64,000 nucleotides of DNA from Neobacillus massiliamazoniensis (GCF_001048695.1 NZ_CVRB01000003.1:496001-560000); one strand, 5' to 3'; shown: positions 26,771 through 38,111, numbered from the stretch's first letter. The notes: generated by a model from the letters alone, not told the origin. Translations and numbers: made by a program.

Positions 26771-26929
26771 TTAACTTTTTTCCTTTCATTTGTCATTTAC
26801 AAAATAATCTTAAAGTAGGCGAAGAACAACTGCAAGTAAATAATCGTAAGGTTCATGAAATACAAACGAAAAATTTACAGGGAATTTAAAAGTAATTAAT
26901 ATATGATTTACAATTAGTCGGTATCCTAC

Positions 26930-26939
26930 TTGTATACAA
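26930..26939. promoter_or_regulatory. GntR-type operator TTGTATACAA, second copy
   Basis: This perfect palindrome lies 106 bp before the GPH symporter start and is identical to the site at 25612-25621. Confidence 0.6.
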
Positions 26940-27044
26940 CTAAAAAAGAAAGGTGTATCCAGACTAAAAGATTTACAAACTAATAAGCGCAGAGAAGTAT
27001 TGTCCACAAACAAAAATACACAATAAATCAGGAGGAGACATATT

Positions 27045-28394
27045 ATGAAGGTTTCGTCAAAAACAGTTCTATCATACGGGCTGGGGAGTCTTGGGTCGAA
27101 TTTGATTTGGGGGTTAATGCTTGGTTATTTAATGCTATTTTATACCGATTACTTTGGGATTTCGGCAGCTGCTGTAGGAACATTATTTCTTGTAGCGCGA
27201 GTTTGGGATGCGTTAATGGATCCTATTATGGGCGTCATTGTAGATAATACAAAATCCAGATGGGGAAAGTTTAGACCGTATCTTTTAATTGCTCCAGTTA
27301 TCATGGCTGGTCTTACGGTTCTATGCTTTTTACAGCCTCATATTAGTCCCTCAGCCAAGATTATTTACGCATATGTAACGTATATCATGTGGGGAATGAG
27401 CTACTCTGTAGTGGATGTTCCATATTGGTCCATGACAGCTGCTATCACAGACGATCCAAAGGAACGGACAAAAGTGGTTATGTTCCCTAGGGTAATGGCA
27501 ATTATCGGTGCATTAGTTGTAAGTGTCTTTACCTTACCGCTTGTTAAAGCTTCAAACAGTTGGTTCCTTGTCAGCTTGATCTATGCGGTATTATGTGTCG
27601 GCTTCTTCTGGACTACATTTTTCAACGTAAAAGAACAAGTAACAGTAACACGAAATGAAAAGTTTACGTTCAGAGATGCTTTTCGCGTCATCAAATTGAA
27701 CCAGCCACTTCTGATGTTATTGTTGACAATGTTAATGGAAGATACCATAACAAAATTCAAAGGTGCTTTCGGTATCTACTATTTCAAATATTATTTACAT
27801 GCAGAAAATCTTTTTCCTCTATTTTCTTTAGTCAGCATAGTGCCAATATTAATAGGAGCCATGTTTATACCGATGATGTCGAAGCGCTTAGGGAAAAAGA
27901 AAACGACTATGATCGGACTTGTTGGTTCCGGTGTGTCAGGAATAGCTTTATTCTTTGTAGGTAAAAGTATGATTCCGTTCTTTATTCTATCTATTCTAGG
28001 TTCTTTGTTTTTTGGGATAGCTACGATTACGATGAGTGCCATGATTGCCGATTGTGTGGAATACGGCGAATGGAAAATTGGAAAACGGGCAGAAGGAACG
28101 GTATTTGCAACTAACACCTTCCGCTCTAAATTCGCAGGGGCGATTGGGGGAGGAATAGGAGCTTATTTGCTTTCTGGTATTGGTTATACCCCTAATCATA
28201 CTCAATCAGGTACAACGTTAGTTTGGATGCAGCTATTATATACGATTATTCCAGGAATCTTGTTACTATTCTCCGTTGTGCCGCTCATTAAATATCAATT
28301 AACAGAAGCGACCTATGGGAAAATTTTAACTGAGATCAAAATGAAACGGGAAAGCAATAAAGCTAAGGTTGAGACTTTAGCTAATGTTCAGTGA
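27045..28394 (+). CDS. GPH family glycoside/pentoside/hexuronide:cation symporter
   Basis: The 449-residue membrane protein has about 12 hydrophobic helices in the MelB/LacS pattern. It has the N-terminal SYGLGSLGSNLIWGLMLGYL, the loop WDALMDPIMGVIVDNTKSRW with the conserved Asp-Pro, and a DCVEYGEWKIGKRAEG loop typical of GPH transporters. These proteins couple sugar uptake to Na+ or H+. A GH2 beta-galactosidase gene lies 312 bp downstream, so a beta-galactoside is the likely substrate. The phosphotransferase IIA domain found in LacS is absent. Confidence 0.9.
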   Translation: MKVSSKTVLSYGLGSLGSNLIWGLMLGYLMLFYTDYFGISAAAVGTLFLVARVWDALMDPIMGVIVDNTKSRWGKFRPYLLIAPVIMAGLTVLCFLQPHISPSAKIIYAYVTYIMWGMSYSVVDVPYWSMTAAITDDPKERTKVVMFPRVMAIIGALVVSVFTLPLVKASNSWFLVSLIYAVLCVGFFWTTFFNVKEQVTVTRNEKFTFRDAFRVIKLNQPLLMLLLTMLMEDTITKFKGAFGIYYFKYYLHAENLFPLFSLVSIVPILIGAMFIPMMSKRLGKKKTTMIGLVGSGVSGIALFFVGKSMIPFFILSILGSLFFGIATITMSAMIADCVEYGEWKIGKRAEGTVFATNTFRSKFAGAIGGGIGAYLLSGIGYTPNHTQSGTTLVWMQLLYTIIPGILLLFSVVPLIKYQLTEATYGKILTEIKMKRESNKAKVETLANVQ

Positions 28395-28459
28395 AAAAAC
28401 AATTTTTTCATCAGATTGAAATATTAGGCTTTGTTAAAGGTCATCATTGATTTTTGAAA

Positions 28460-28672
28460 CTATGTTGATTGGAGCGGAAGGCGCGAAACTCCTCGAAAAT
28501 GTTATCGCATTTCCTTCGTGCGTGGGCGGATTCAAGGATTTAATTCAATGTCCTGCAGGAGTATGGGGCTGGGGAGACCCCACAGGAGCTTAAGCGCCGA
28601 GGAGGCTCCCCGGACCGCCCGCGGAAAGCGAAGCGCCTGGAGCGCAAATCAACAGGCAAGTTTAACACAGCC
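28460..28672. repeat. Bacillus dispersed GC-rich repeat, copy 2 with insertion
   Basis: It has the same ends and core as the 25892-26026 unit (TGTTGATTGGAGCGGAAGG, GGGGAGACCCCACAGGAG, GCCGAGGAGGCTCCCCGGAC). It carries about 65 extra bases near 28490-28550 and a fuller GCGGAAAGCGAAGCGCCTGG arm. It fills most of the gap between symporter and beta-galactosidase. Confidence 0.85.
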
Positions 28673-28694
28673 AAATATTAAAAAGTGACCCTAG

Positions 28695-31889
<3,195 letters not shown>

Positions 31890-32249
31890 GCAGGAGGCAG
31901 CGTGGTATTCACAAATAAACGTTATATTTTTCAGTAAAGTAAATTATCAACCTTATTTTCCACAAACAGCTGGAAGGCACTCGTAATCTTTGATTGCGGG
32001 TGTATTTCGGTTATGTGATTTCTTGGATCGTACAATCATATAAATGAACAAATGTGCAAAATAATGCGAAAAATGTCGGAATTTATAGAGAGATGCATTG
32101 ACAGGATTTTATGGTAAAATAAAAGGTGTTTACAAATGTTCTTTTGTGATTTACATAATTTCATTTTTTCTTTAAAAATGTAGGCAAGCTTATAGCAAGT
32201 GATTGAATTCACTTGCATATAGATTATTAAAGAGTTAGGAGAAGTTACT
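31890..32249 (+). promoter_or_regulatory. promoter region of the microcompartment operon
   Basis: There is no gene in these 360 bases. TTGACA at 32098 with TAAAAG 16 bp on is a possible, weak sigma-A promoter. The region has repeated ACAAATGT words and the DeoR-type palindrome reported separately. Confidence 0.4.
32195..32216. promoter_or_regulatory. candidate DeoR operator
   Basis: GCAAGTGA and TCACTTGC form a perfect 8-bp inverted repeat around TTGAAT, 34 bp before the deoR start. The centre reads ATTGAATTCA, similar to the ATTGAA/TTCAAT half-sites known for B. subtilis DeoR. Confidence 0.6.
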
Positions 32250-33224
32250 ATGGGAGATGAAAAAATTTCGCGACTTGTTGAAGTGGCAAAAATGTATTAT
32301 CAGTTAGATTACAGTCAGCAAGAGATTGCGGAAAAATTAGGAGTTTCCCGGCCCACCGTTTCTAGAATGCTAGTTCAGGCAGTGGAAGAGGGAGTTGTCC
32401 ATATTAAAATTATTAATCCTGCCGAGGATGTTGAGCAGCTGTCAAAGAAAGTAAAAGAAAAATTTCAGCTTAAACATTGCATTGTTGCTCCTCTCCCAGA
32501 ATATAGAGACGAACTCATTAAAGAGAAGCTAGGGGAAATTGCGGCAGATTACTTATATGAGATTGTGAAAAGCAGCGATATTATTGGAATTACATGGGGG
32601 ACAACTTTATATCAACTTGCGAGGAAAATTCAACCAAAGAATGTTAAGGATGTTTCGATTGTTCAGCTTAATGGCGGGGTAAGTTACTCAGAATCAAATA
32701 CGTATTCTTCGGAGATTCTGAATGGGCTTTCATCTGCCTTTAATACTACTCCGTATTTCTTGCCTGTACCGGCCGTGGTGGACCATGTTGTTGTCAAGCA
32801 AGCGATTGTAGCAGATCGCCATATAAAAAAATTGTTGGAGCTCGGTAAACAAGCAAATATCGCAATCTTTACTGTCGGTGAGCCAGGAGAGCAATCGACC
32901 TTAATGCAAGCAGGCTATTTTTTTGAAACCGATATTGAGATTTTGAAGGCGAAACAAGCGGTTGGGGATATTTGCTCAAGGTTTTTTGACATAAATGGGC
33001 AGATAACAAATGAAGCACTAAACGATCGCACCATTGGGATTGAATTGACCGACTTAGTCGGGAAGGAGTATGGAATCCTAGTGGCAGGTGGAAACACAAA
33101 AGTAGATGGAATTTATGGAGCACTCCGAGGAAAATATGCAAATGTCCTCATTACCGATCAATATACCGCAAAGGCGTTAGTGGAAATGGGGAGTGATGAA
33201 CTAAATGGATCGACAAAGAATTAA
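32250..33224 (+). CDS. deoR: SorC-family deoxyribonucleoside regulator DeoR
   Basis: This 324-residue regulator has an N-terminal helix-turn-helix (DYSQQEIAEKLGVSRPTVSR) and a C-terminal sugar-phosphate-binding domain (GITWGTTLYQLARKIQP, IVQLNGGVSY, LVAGGNTKVDGIYGALRGKY). It aligns closely, from memory, with B. subtilis DeoR, which is released from DNA by deoxyribose-5-phosphate. That effector is the substrate of DeoC at the end of this operon, so autoregulation and substrate induction are coherent. Its last codons overlap pduL by 20 bp. No nucleoside phosphorylase, transporter or deoxyribokinase lies in the window. Confidence 0.9.
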   Translation: MGDEKISRLVEVAKMYYQLDYSQQEIAEKLGVSRPTVSRMLVQAVEEGVVHIKIINPAEDVEQLSKKVKEKFQLKHCIVAPLPEYRDELIKEKLGEIAADYLYEIVKSSDIIGITWGTTLYQLARKIQPKNVKDVSIVQLNGGVSYSESNTYSSEILNGLSSAFNTTPYFLPVPAVVDHVVVKQAIVADRHIKKLLELGKQANIAIFTVGEPGEQSTLMQAGYFFETDIEILKAKQAVGDICSRFFDINGQITNEALNDRTIGIELTDLVGKEYGILVAGGNTKVDGIYGALRGKYANVLITDQYTAKALVEMGSDELNGSTKN

Positions 33225-33864
33225 AGAGATTGTCCAAGAGGTTGTCCAAAAAGTGCTTCAAAAGCCAACGAAAGTACCAATTGCTGTCTCTAATCGACAT
33301 ATTCATTTATCTCCAGAGCATCTTGACCGACTATTCGGTCGCAGTTATATGCTATCTAAGCAGAAGGACTTATCACAGCCCAATCAATTTGCAGCCAAGG
33401 AAACGGTTACGCTAATTGGTCCTAAAGGAAAAATTCAAAAGGTTCGAATCCTAGGGCCGGCGCGGGGAAAAACCCAAGTAGAAGTGTCCTTATTCGACGG
33501 CTTTACCTTAGGGGTGAAGCCGCCGATTCGGAATTCCGGCGACATCGAAGGATCTGCATCGGTTACGATTCAAGGGCCACGTGGACAAGTCACCATTCCC
33601 GAAGGTTTAATCTGTGCGGCACGTCATATTCATATGCAACCAAGCGATGGTGATGCGTTTGGGGTTTCAGATGGAGATTATGTGCAGGTGATGGTTGATG
33701 GTCCGCGCGGAGTTATTTTTTCAAATGTTCTCATTAGGGTTTCACAAAATTACAAGCTTGAGATGCATATCGATATTGATGAAGCGAATGCAGCTAATCT
33801 GAAAAATGGACAATTAGGTGAAATTGTTGCGATTGAGCGGCAAATAAGCGAGGGTGGAGGCTGA
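33205..33864 (+). CDS. pduL: PduL-type phosphotransacylase
   Basis: The microcompartment phosphate acyltransferase interconverts acyl-CoA and acyl phosphate and recycles CoA inside the shell. It is 219 residues long. The two metal-binding His motifs of PduL are present: SNRHIHLS in the first repeat and CAARHIHMQPSD in the second, with KPPIRNSGD between. The first about 20 residues (MDRQRIKEIVQEVVQKVLQK) form an amphipathic helix like PduL encapsulation peptides. The ATG overlaps the end of deoR. The product in this locus should be acetyl phosphate. Confidence 0.93.
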   Translation: MDRQRIKEIVQEVVQKVLQKPTKVPIAVSNRHIHLSPEHLDRLFGRSYMLSKQKDLSQPNQFAAKETVTLIGPKGKIQKVRILGPARGKTQVEVSLFDGFTLGVKPPIRNSGDIEGSASVTIQGPRGQVTIPEGLICAARHIHMQPSDGDAFGVSDGDYVQVMVDGPRGVIFSNVLIRVSQNYKLEMHIDIDEANAANLKNGQLGEIVAIERQISEGGG

Positions 33865-33868
33865 TGCT

Positions 33869-34576
33869 GTGGAGACAAAAGAAAAAATAAGAAATCTTGT
33901 CCGACAGGCAGTGGAAGCTTACATAATGGAGCAGCAAAAAGCAAGGCAATCGATTGCTATTCTATTAACCTATCCAACGCTTCATCCAGCCGTTGTTTTG
34001 AAAGCAGTTACCCCTATAATTGAAAACAATAATGTGACATTATTTTTAACTAAAGAATGGCAGTCAGAATTTAGCAGGAAGTCCTATTTTGTAATAGATG
34101 AAATGTCTAAACAGGAAATAAAGGAAATGGCTGAAAAAACTTCGATTCTTGTTGTTCCTGTTGCATCTTACAGTTTCCTGTCTAAGCTTGCACTAACGAT
34201 AGATGATGTCTTGCCCGTTTGGCTAGCTATCCAATATCAACTTGAAGGAAAGCCGGTCATCATTGCTAATCATCAAATCGAATTAAATGTTTACCAGCAA
34301 ATTCATGCACCACACTCCGTTCAAGACCGCATTCAAGCCTACATTCGCCAGCTTCAAGCTGACAAAGTGAAGTGGGTTCCTCTAGAAACACTTGAGAAAA
34401 CAGTAGAAGAAGTATGGAAGTCTTATAAGGAAAAGAAATCTCTTATTCTTGTAAAGCATGTGGAAACGGTCTTTCGAGACGGATCGAAGGAAATCGTTGT
34501 GCCGAAGAATAGTCAGATTACATCTGCTGCCAAGGATTTAGCGAGAGAATTAAAGATTCATATAAGAAAACTGTGA
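33869..34576 (+). CDS. flavoprotein-family (CoaC-like fold) microcompartment protein
   Basis: The protein has 236 residues from GTG 33869, chosen because GGAGG lies 8 nt upstream; an in-frame GTG at 33854 has no such spacing. The N-terminal helix (VETKEKIRNLVRQAVEAYIM) looks like an encapsulation peptide. The core has the flavoprotein pattern: AILLTYPTLHPAVVLKAV, VPVASYSFLSKLALTIDD and WLAIQYQLEGKPVIIANH, the region that in PF02441 proteins binds FMN. Flavoprotein homologues occur in several microcompartment loci with unknown role. Whether this one binds FMN and what it reduces cannot be read from sequence. Confidence 0.72.
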   Translation: METKEKIRNLVRQAVEAYIMEQQKARQSIAILLTYPTLHPAVVLKAVTPIIENNNVTLFLTKEWQSEFSRKSYFVIDEMSKQEIKEMAEKTSILVVPVASYSFLSKLALTIDDVLPVWLAIQYQLEGKPVIIANHQIELNVYQQIHAPHSVQDRIQAYIRQLQADKVKWVPLETLEKTVEEVWKSYKEKKSLILVKHVETVFRDGSKEIVVPKNSQITSAAKDLARELKIHIRKL

Positions 34577-34707
34577 GGTGCCCTATTTTTGGTGTGCCTC
34601 GTATCGTTCCCGTAGCCTACTCTTCCGGAGCTGGACATTTCTCGAAGTCGAAATAATATCCTTTCTTATTATTAAAAAAATAGATTCTCTAAAAAGGTGG
34701 GTAGCCA

Positions 34708-35007
34708 ATGATGATTTGTAAAGTGGTTGGATCGATCGTTTCCACCACCAAAGCAGAGAAGCTAAAAGGAAAAAAACTTCTCATCGTTCAACCCCTCGAC
34801 ATGAATACAATTGAGGACGACGGCAAACCGCTTGTTGCTATCGATACGGTCGGGTCAGGAGTTGGTGAGGTCGTTTTGCTCGTCAGCGGCAGTTCCGCAC
34901 GGCAAACAGAAATCACAAACGGTGTACCCGCTGATGCGGCAATTGTCGGCATTGTTGATCAAATTGAAATACAAGGGTCGTTAACCTTTAAAAAAGGAGG
35001 TAGCTAA
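34708..35007 (+). CDS. pentameric shell protein, EutN/CcmL family (1 of 3)
   Basis: This is a 99-residue vertex protein of the microcompartment shell. It shows the usual CKVVGSIVSTTKAEKLKGKK start, LLIVQPLD, VAIDTVGSGVGEVVLLVSGSSA and VDAAIVGIVD-like C-terminal signature (here DAAIVGIVDQIE). Pentamers close the twelve vertices. ATG 34708 or 34711 may be used; AAAAGGTGGG lies upstream. The 131 bp before it hold no gene. The aldehyde dehydrogenase starts 2 nt after its stop. Confidence 0.92.
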   Translation: MMICKVVGSIVSTTKAEKLKGKKLLIVQPLDMNTIEDDGKPLVAIDTVGSGVGEVVLLVSGSSARQTEITNGVPADAAIVGIVDQIEIQGSLTFKKGGS

Positions 35008-35009
35008 TC

Positions 35010-36431
35010 TTGCAAATAAGTGAACACGATATCAAAAGTATGGTTGAACAAGTTTTGCAGCAATTAGAACAGGAAGCTGCGCCACCTGCTGCACCGAAAA
35101 GTGATATCAGCCTAGGGGATGGAGTATTTGCAACAGTAGACGAAGCTGCCGCAGCAGCGAAGCAGGCTTGGGAAAACTTGCACGAACTCCCGATTACTAC
35201 ACGAAGAAAAATGATAGACAGTATGAGAGCAATTAGCCACAAACACGTGAAAGAATTAGCTCAGTTAGCAGTGGAAGAGACGGGCCTTGGCAGGGAAGAA
35301 GATAAGATTGCTAAAATTACGCTTGCGATTGATAAGACACCGGGACTCGAAGACCTAGTCAGTACATCTTTTTCAGGTGATAATGGCCTAACAGTGGTAG
35401 AGTATGCACCCATTGGGGTTTTTGGTTCCATCACACCATCGACAAACCCTGCCGCGACAGTTATTAACAATTCCATTTCACTTGTAGCTGCAGGTAATAC
35501 CGTGGTATTCAACCCTCATCCCAGTGCAAAGCGTGTTTCCATTGAAACGCTCAAGCTTCTAAATCAAGCAATTGTCGCTACCGGCGGTCCGGAAAATACT
35601 CTTACTTCGGTTGCAAGTCCAACTATTGACACATCTACCGAGGTAATGAAGCATCCTTCCATTAATGCTCTTGTCGTAACAGGTGGTGGCATTGTTGTAA
35701 AAGCAGCGATGGCTGTTGGCAAAAAGATCATTGCCGCAGGGCCGGGAAATCCACCTGTCGTCGTAGATGAAACGGCGAACATTCAAAAGGCTGCAGCAGA
35801 CATCGTCAAAGGAGCAAGCTTTGACAACAACATTTTATGCACTTGTGAAAAGGAAGTTTTCGTGGTAGAAAAAGTCGCCAATTCCCTTAAAAGTGAAATG
35901 GTGAAAAACGGGGCTTTCGAGCTTAAACGCTTTCAACTAGAAAAAGTGTTAGAAAAAGTATTGGTAAAAATAGACGGGAAGTTTTACCCGAACAGAGACT
36001 TTATTGGTAAGGACGCCTATGTTATTTTACAGGCAGCCGGGATTCAAACTAGCACTGATGTAAGGCTAATTATCGCTGAAACAACAAAGGATCACCCATT
36101 GGTCATGACGGAAATGTTAATGCCAATATTAGCAATCGTTAGAGTCCCAGATGTCGACCAAGCTATCGAGAATGCAGTTATCGCTGAAAAAGGGAATCGA
36201 CACACAGCGATTATGCACTCACAAAATATAACCAACTTAACCAAGATGGCCAAAGAAATCCAAGCTACCATTTTTGTGAAAAATGGTCCATCTGTTGCCG
36301 GCTTAGGCTATGAAAGCGAAGGGTTTACCACGCTTACGATTGCTGGACCAACAGGTGAAGGCTTAACAAGCGCAAAAACATTTACGCGCCAGCGCCGCTG
36401 TGTGTTAGTAGATGGATTTAGAATTATTTAA
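35010..36431 (+). CDS. CoA-acylating acetaldehyde dehydrogenase of the microcompartment (EutE/PduP type)
   Basis: The enzyme converts acetaldehyde, NAD and CoA to acetyl-CoA. It has 473 residues from TTG 35010 with AAAAAGGAGG upstream. The first 20 residues (MQISEHDIKSMVEQVLQQLE) form an amphipathic encapsulation-peptide-like helix, followed by an Ala/Pro linker. The core has PIGVFGSITPSTNPAATVIN, AGPGNPPVVVDETANI and the catalytic Cys277 in NNILCTCEKEV, as in EutE/PduP. Its acetaldehyde would come from DeoC in the same operon. PduL upstream uses the acetyl-CoA. Confidence 0.94.
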   Translation: MQISEHDIKSMVEQVLQQLEQEAAPPAAPKSDISLGDGVFATVDEAAAAAKQAWENLHELPITTRRKMIDSMRAISHKHVKELAQLAVEETGLGREEDKIAKITLAIDKTPGLEDLVSTSFSGDNGLTVVEYAPIGVFGSITPSTNPAATVINNSISLVAAGNTVVFNPHPSAKRVSIETLKLLNQAIVATGGPENTLTSVASPTIDTSTEVMKHPSINALVVTGGGIVVKAAMAVGKKIIAAGPGNPPVVVDETANIQKAAADIVKGASFDNNILCTCEKEVFVVEKVANSLKSEMVKNGAFELKRFQLEKVLEKVLVKIDGKFYPNRDFIGKDAYVILQAAGIQTSTDVRLIIAETTKDHPLVMTEMLMPILAIVRVPDVDQAIENAVIAEKGNRHTAIMHSQNITNLTKMAKEIQATIFVKNGPSVAGLGYESEGFTTLTIAGPTGEGLTSAKTFTRQRRCVLVDGFRII

Positions 36432-36556
36432 TGAGGTGATGCTGATTGACAGCAGCTAAAGAAGAAAAAGAAGCCAAAAAGGAAACTGAACGCGCTAAAA
36501 AGACAGAAAAATCAGAAAGAGAAGAAAGTGTAGTGGTTCAAAAAGGAGGAAATAAA

Positions 36557-36835
36557 ATGAGTCAAGAAGCGTTAGGGATGATTGAAACAAAAGGCTTAGT
36601 AGGTGCCATTGAAGCAGCCGATGCGATGGTGAAGGCGGCAAATGTAACCTTAGTTGGAAGAGAATTAGTTGGTGCAGGCCTTGTTACTGTAATGGTTCGT
36701 GGTGATGTTGGTGCCGTTAAAGCTGCTACGGAGGCAGGCGCTGAAGCCGCACAGCGGGTAGGTACCCTCATTTCTGTTCATGTTATTCCTCGTCCCATCA
36801 CTGAGGTGAATGGAATCCTCCCTAAAGCTGAATAG
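36557..36835 (+). CDS. hexameric shell protein BMC-H (1 of 2), with possible extended form from 36446
   Basis: The 92-residue BMC-domain protein ([44 protein letters not shown]) forms the shell facets. ATG 36557 has AAAAAGGAGG upstream. The frame also extends to TTG 36446, itself behind GAGGTGATG, which would add 37 residues rich in Lys and Glu ([20 protein letters not shown]). Either the extended form is made as well, or the upstream start is a leftover. The core is nearly the same as the second BMC-H at 37836. The 15-nt spacing after the aldehyde dehydrogenase favours translation of the long form. Confidence 0.9.
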   Translation: MSQEALGMIETKGLVGAIEAADAMVKAANVTLVGRELVGAGLVTVMVRGDVGAVKAATEAGAEAAQRVGTLISVHVIPRPITEVNGILPKAE

Positions 36836-36924
36836 GATGGTGCTGGCTTAAAGAGGATGTCCCAAAAGGGTCTGAAGCCGAAAATAATATAGGTTTGAAG
36901 GCAGTATTAAAGCTGGAACTGTGA

Positions 36925-36998
36925 TTCGCGCATATATGCTTTAGATTCGCGCATATATTTAATTTTTCGCCCATATATCCGTTCAATTCGCGCATAAG
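36925..36998 (+). repeat. four ~21-bp direct repeats, TTCGCGCATATAT type
   Basis: TTCGC boxes start at 36925, 36946, 36966 and 36987, a spacing of 20-21 bp or two helical turns. Copies read TTCGCGCATATATGC, TTCGCGCATATATTT, TTCGCCCATATATCC and TTCGCGCATAAG. They sit in the only sizeable gap inside the shell operon. CCGTTCAATTCGC here is identical to a stretch at 16586-16598. Confidence 0.8.
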
Positions 36999-37079
36999 AT
37001 GTTGCTTCGTTCAATGAAACTTAAACGTCCTTTTAAGTCAGCTTCAAATTATCAATGTATTTGCCAAAGGAGAAGATCA

Positions 37080-37535
37080 ATGAAAAAAGTTGCAATTGGC
37101 AGTGATCATGGTGGATACGAATTAAAAGAAACGTTAAAAAAATTTTTAACCGAACTTGGTTTTGAATATCTTGATTTTGGCTGTAGTTCAAAGGTAGCTG
37201 TTGATTTTCCGGATATCGCCTTTCTCGTTGGAGAATGTGTTGCTTCGAATCAGGACTATGTCGGCATCATGATTGATGGAGTTGGTGTCGGTAGTGGTAT
37301 GGTTCTTAACAAAATTCCCGGGGTCCGCGCTGCAGTATGCTGGGATTTGTCTTCTGTCAAGAACAGTCGTGAGCATAATAATGCCAATGTTTTGTCAATT
37401 GGCGGTCAAATTATTGGCGAAGGACTTGCAAAGCAATTAGTGAAGACTTGGCTAGAAACGGAATTTGCTGGCGGCCGTCATGATCGCCGTGTTACTAAAA
37501 TCATGGAAATTGAAAGCCGGTTCATCCGGCGCTAA
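37080..37535 (+). CDS. rpiB: RpiB/LacAB-like sugar-phosphate isomerase, active-site Cys replaced by Asp
   Basis: This 151-residue protein begins KKVAIGSDHGGYELKETLKK and has SREHNNANVLSIGGQ, both standard for ribose-5-phosphate isomerase B. His99 in SREHN aligns with the ring-opening His of E. coli RpiB. At position 66 the usual catalytic Cys (ICGTGIG) is Asp (IDGVGVG), and the following Thr is Val, so the proton-transfer chemistry or the substrate may differ. ATG 37080 has AAGGAG upstream; a longer frame lacks one. RpiB homologues are a mark of sugar-phosphate-utilising microcompartments. Ribose-5-phosphate or deoxyribose-phosphate handling is inferred. Confidence 0.85.
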   Translation: MKKVAIGSDHGGYELKETLKKFLTELGFEYLDFGCSSKVAVDFPDIAFLVGECVASNQDYVGIMIDGVGVGSGMVLNKIPGVRAAVCWDLSSVKNSREHNNANVLSIGGQIIGEGLAKQLVKTWLETEFAGGRHDRRVTKIMEIESRFIRR

Positions 37536-37550
37536 AGGCTGGGTTTACAC

Positions 37551-37835
37551 ATGTTTGTAGCTAAAGTAATTGGAAATATAGTTTGTACACATAAAGATGA
37601 AAATTTAAAAGGGTTAAAGCTGTTAATTGTTCAGCCTGTAGATGATCAACTACAGGATAAAGGAAAACCGCTTGTATCGATTGATACAATTGGACAGTCT
37701 GGTGAAGGGGACCTTGTTTACCTTGCAAAAAGCAAGGAATCATCGATCCCGCTTAACAAAGAGTTGGTCCCATCTGACGCAGGTATCTTAGGAATTATTG
37801 AATATTACAATGTAAATCGAATGGAGGAAAAATAA
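37551..37835 (+). CDS. pentameric shell protein, EutN/CcmL family (2 of 3)
   Basis: This 94-residue vertex protein has AKVIGNIVCTHKDENLKGLK, LLIVQPVD, SIDTIGQSGEGDLVYLA and the C-terminal DAGILGIIE signature. It begins 15 nt after the isomerase and its stop abuts the next ATG. It has no obvious strong ribosome site of its own and may be translationally coupled. Confidence 0.9.
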   Translation: MFVAKVIGNIVCTHKDENLKGLKLLIVQPVDDQLQDKGKPLVSIDTIGQSGEGDLVYLAKSKESSIPLNKELVPSDAGILGIIEYYNVNRMEEK

Positions 37836-38111
37836 ATGAGCAACGCATTAGGAATGATTGAAACAAAAGGATTAGTTGGAGCAATTGAAGCAGCCGATGC
37901 GATGATGAAGGCAGCCAACGTAGCGCTAGTTGGAAAAGTAAATGTTGGCGGAGGTTTAGTATGTGTCATGGTACGCGGGGATGTCGGTGCGGTAAAAGCA
38001 GCGACGGAAGCAGGTGCTGAAGCGGCACAGCGTGTTGGTGATTTCTTATCTGTTCACGTTATTCCAAGACCGCACTCAGATATTGAGAAAATCCTCCCAC
38101 AAGCAAAATGA
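37836..38111 (+). CDS. hexameric shell protein BMC-H (2 of 2)
   Basis: The 91-residue single-BMC-domain protein is nearly identical in its core to the product at 36557 ([37 protein letters not shown]). It differs in the pore-side stretch [10 protein letters not shown] versus ELVGAGLVT, so the two hexamers may have different pores. ATGGAGGAA lies upstream. Its TGA overlaps the next ATG. Confidence 0.94.
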   Translation: MSNALGMIETKGLVGAIEAADAMMKAANVALVGKVNVGGGLVCVMVRGDVGAVKAATEAGAEAAQRVGDFLSVHVIPRPHSDIEKILPQAK

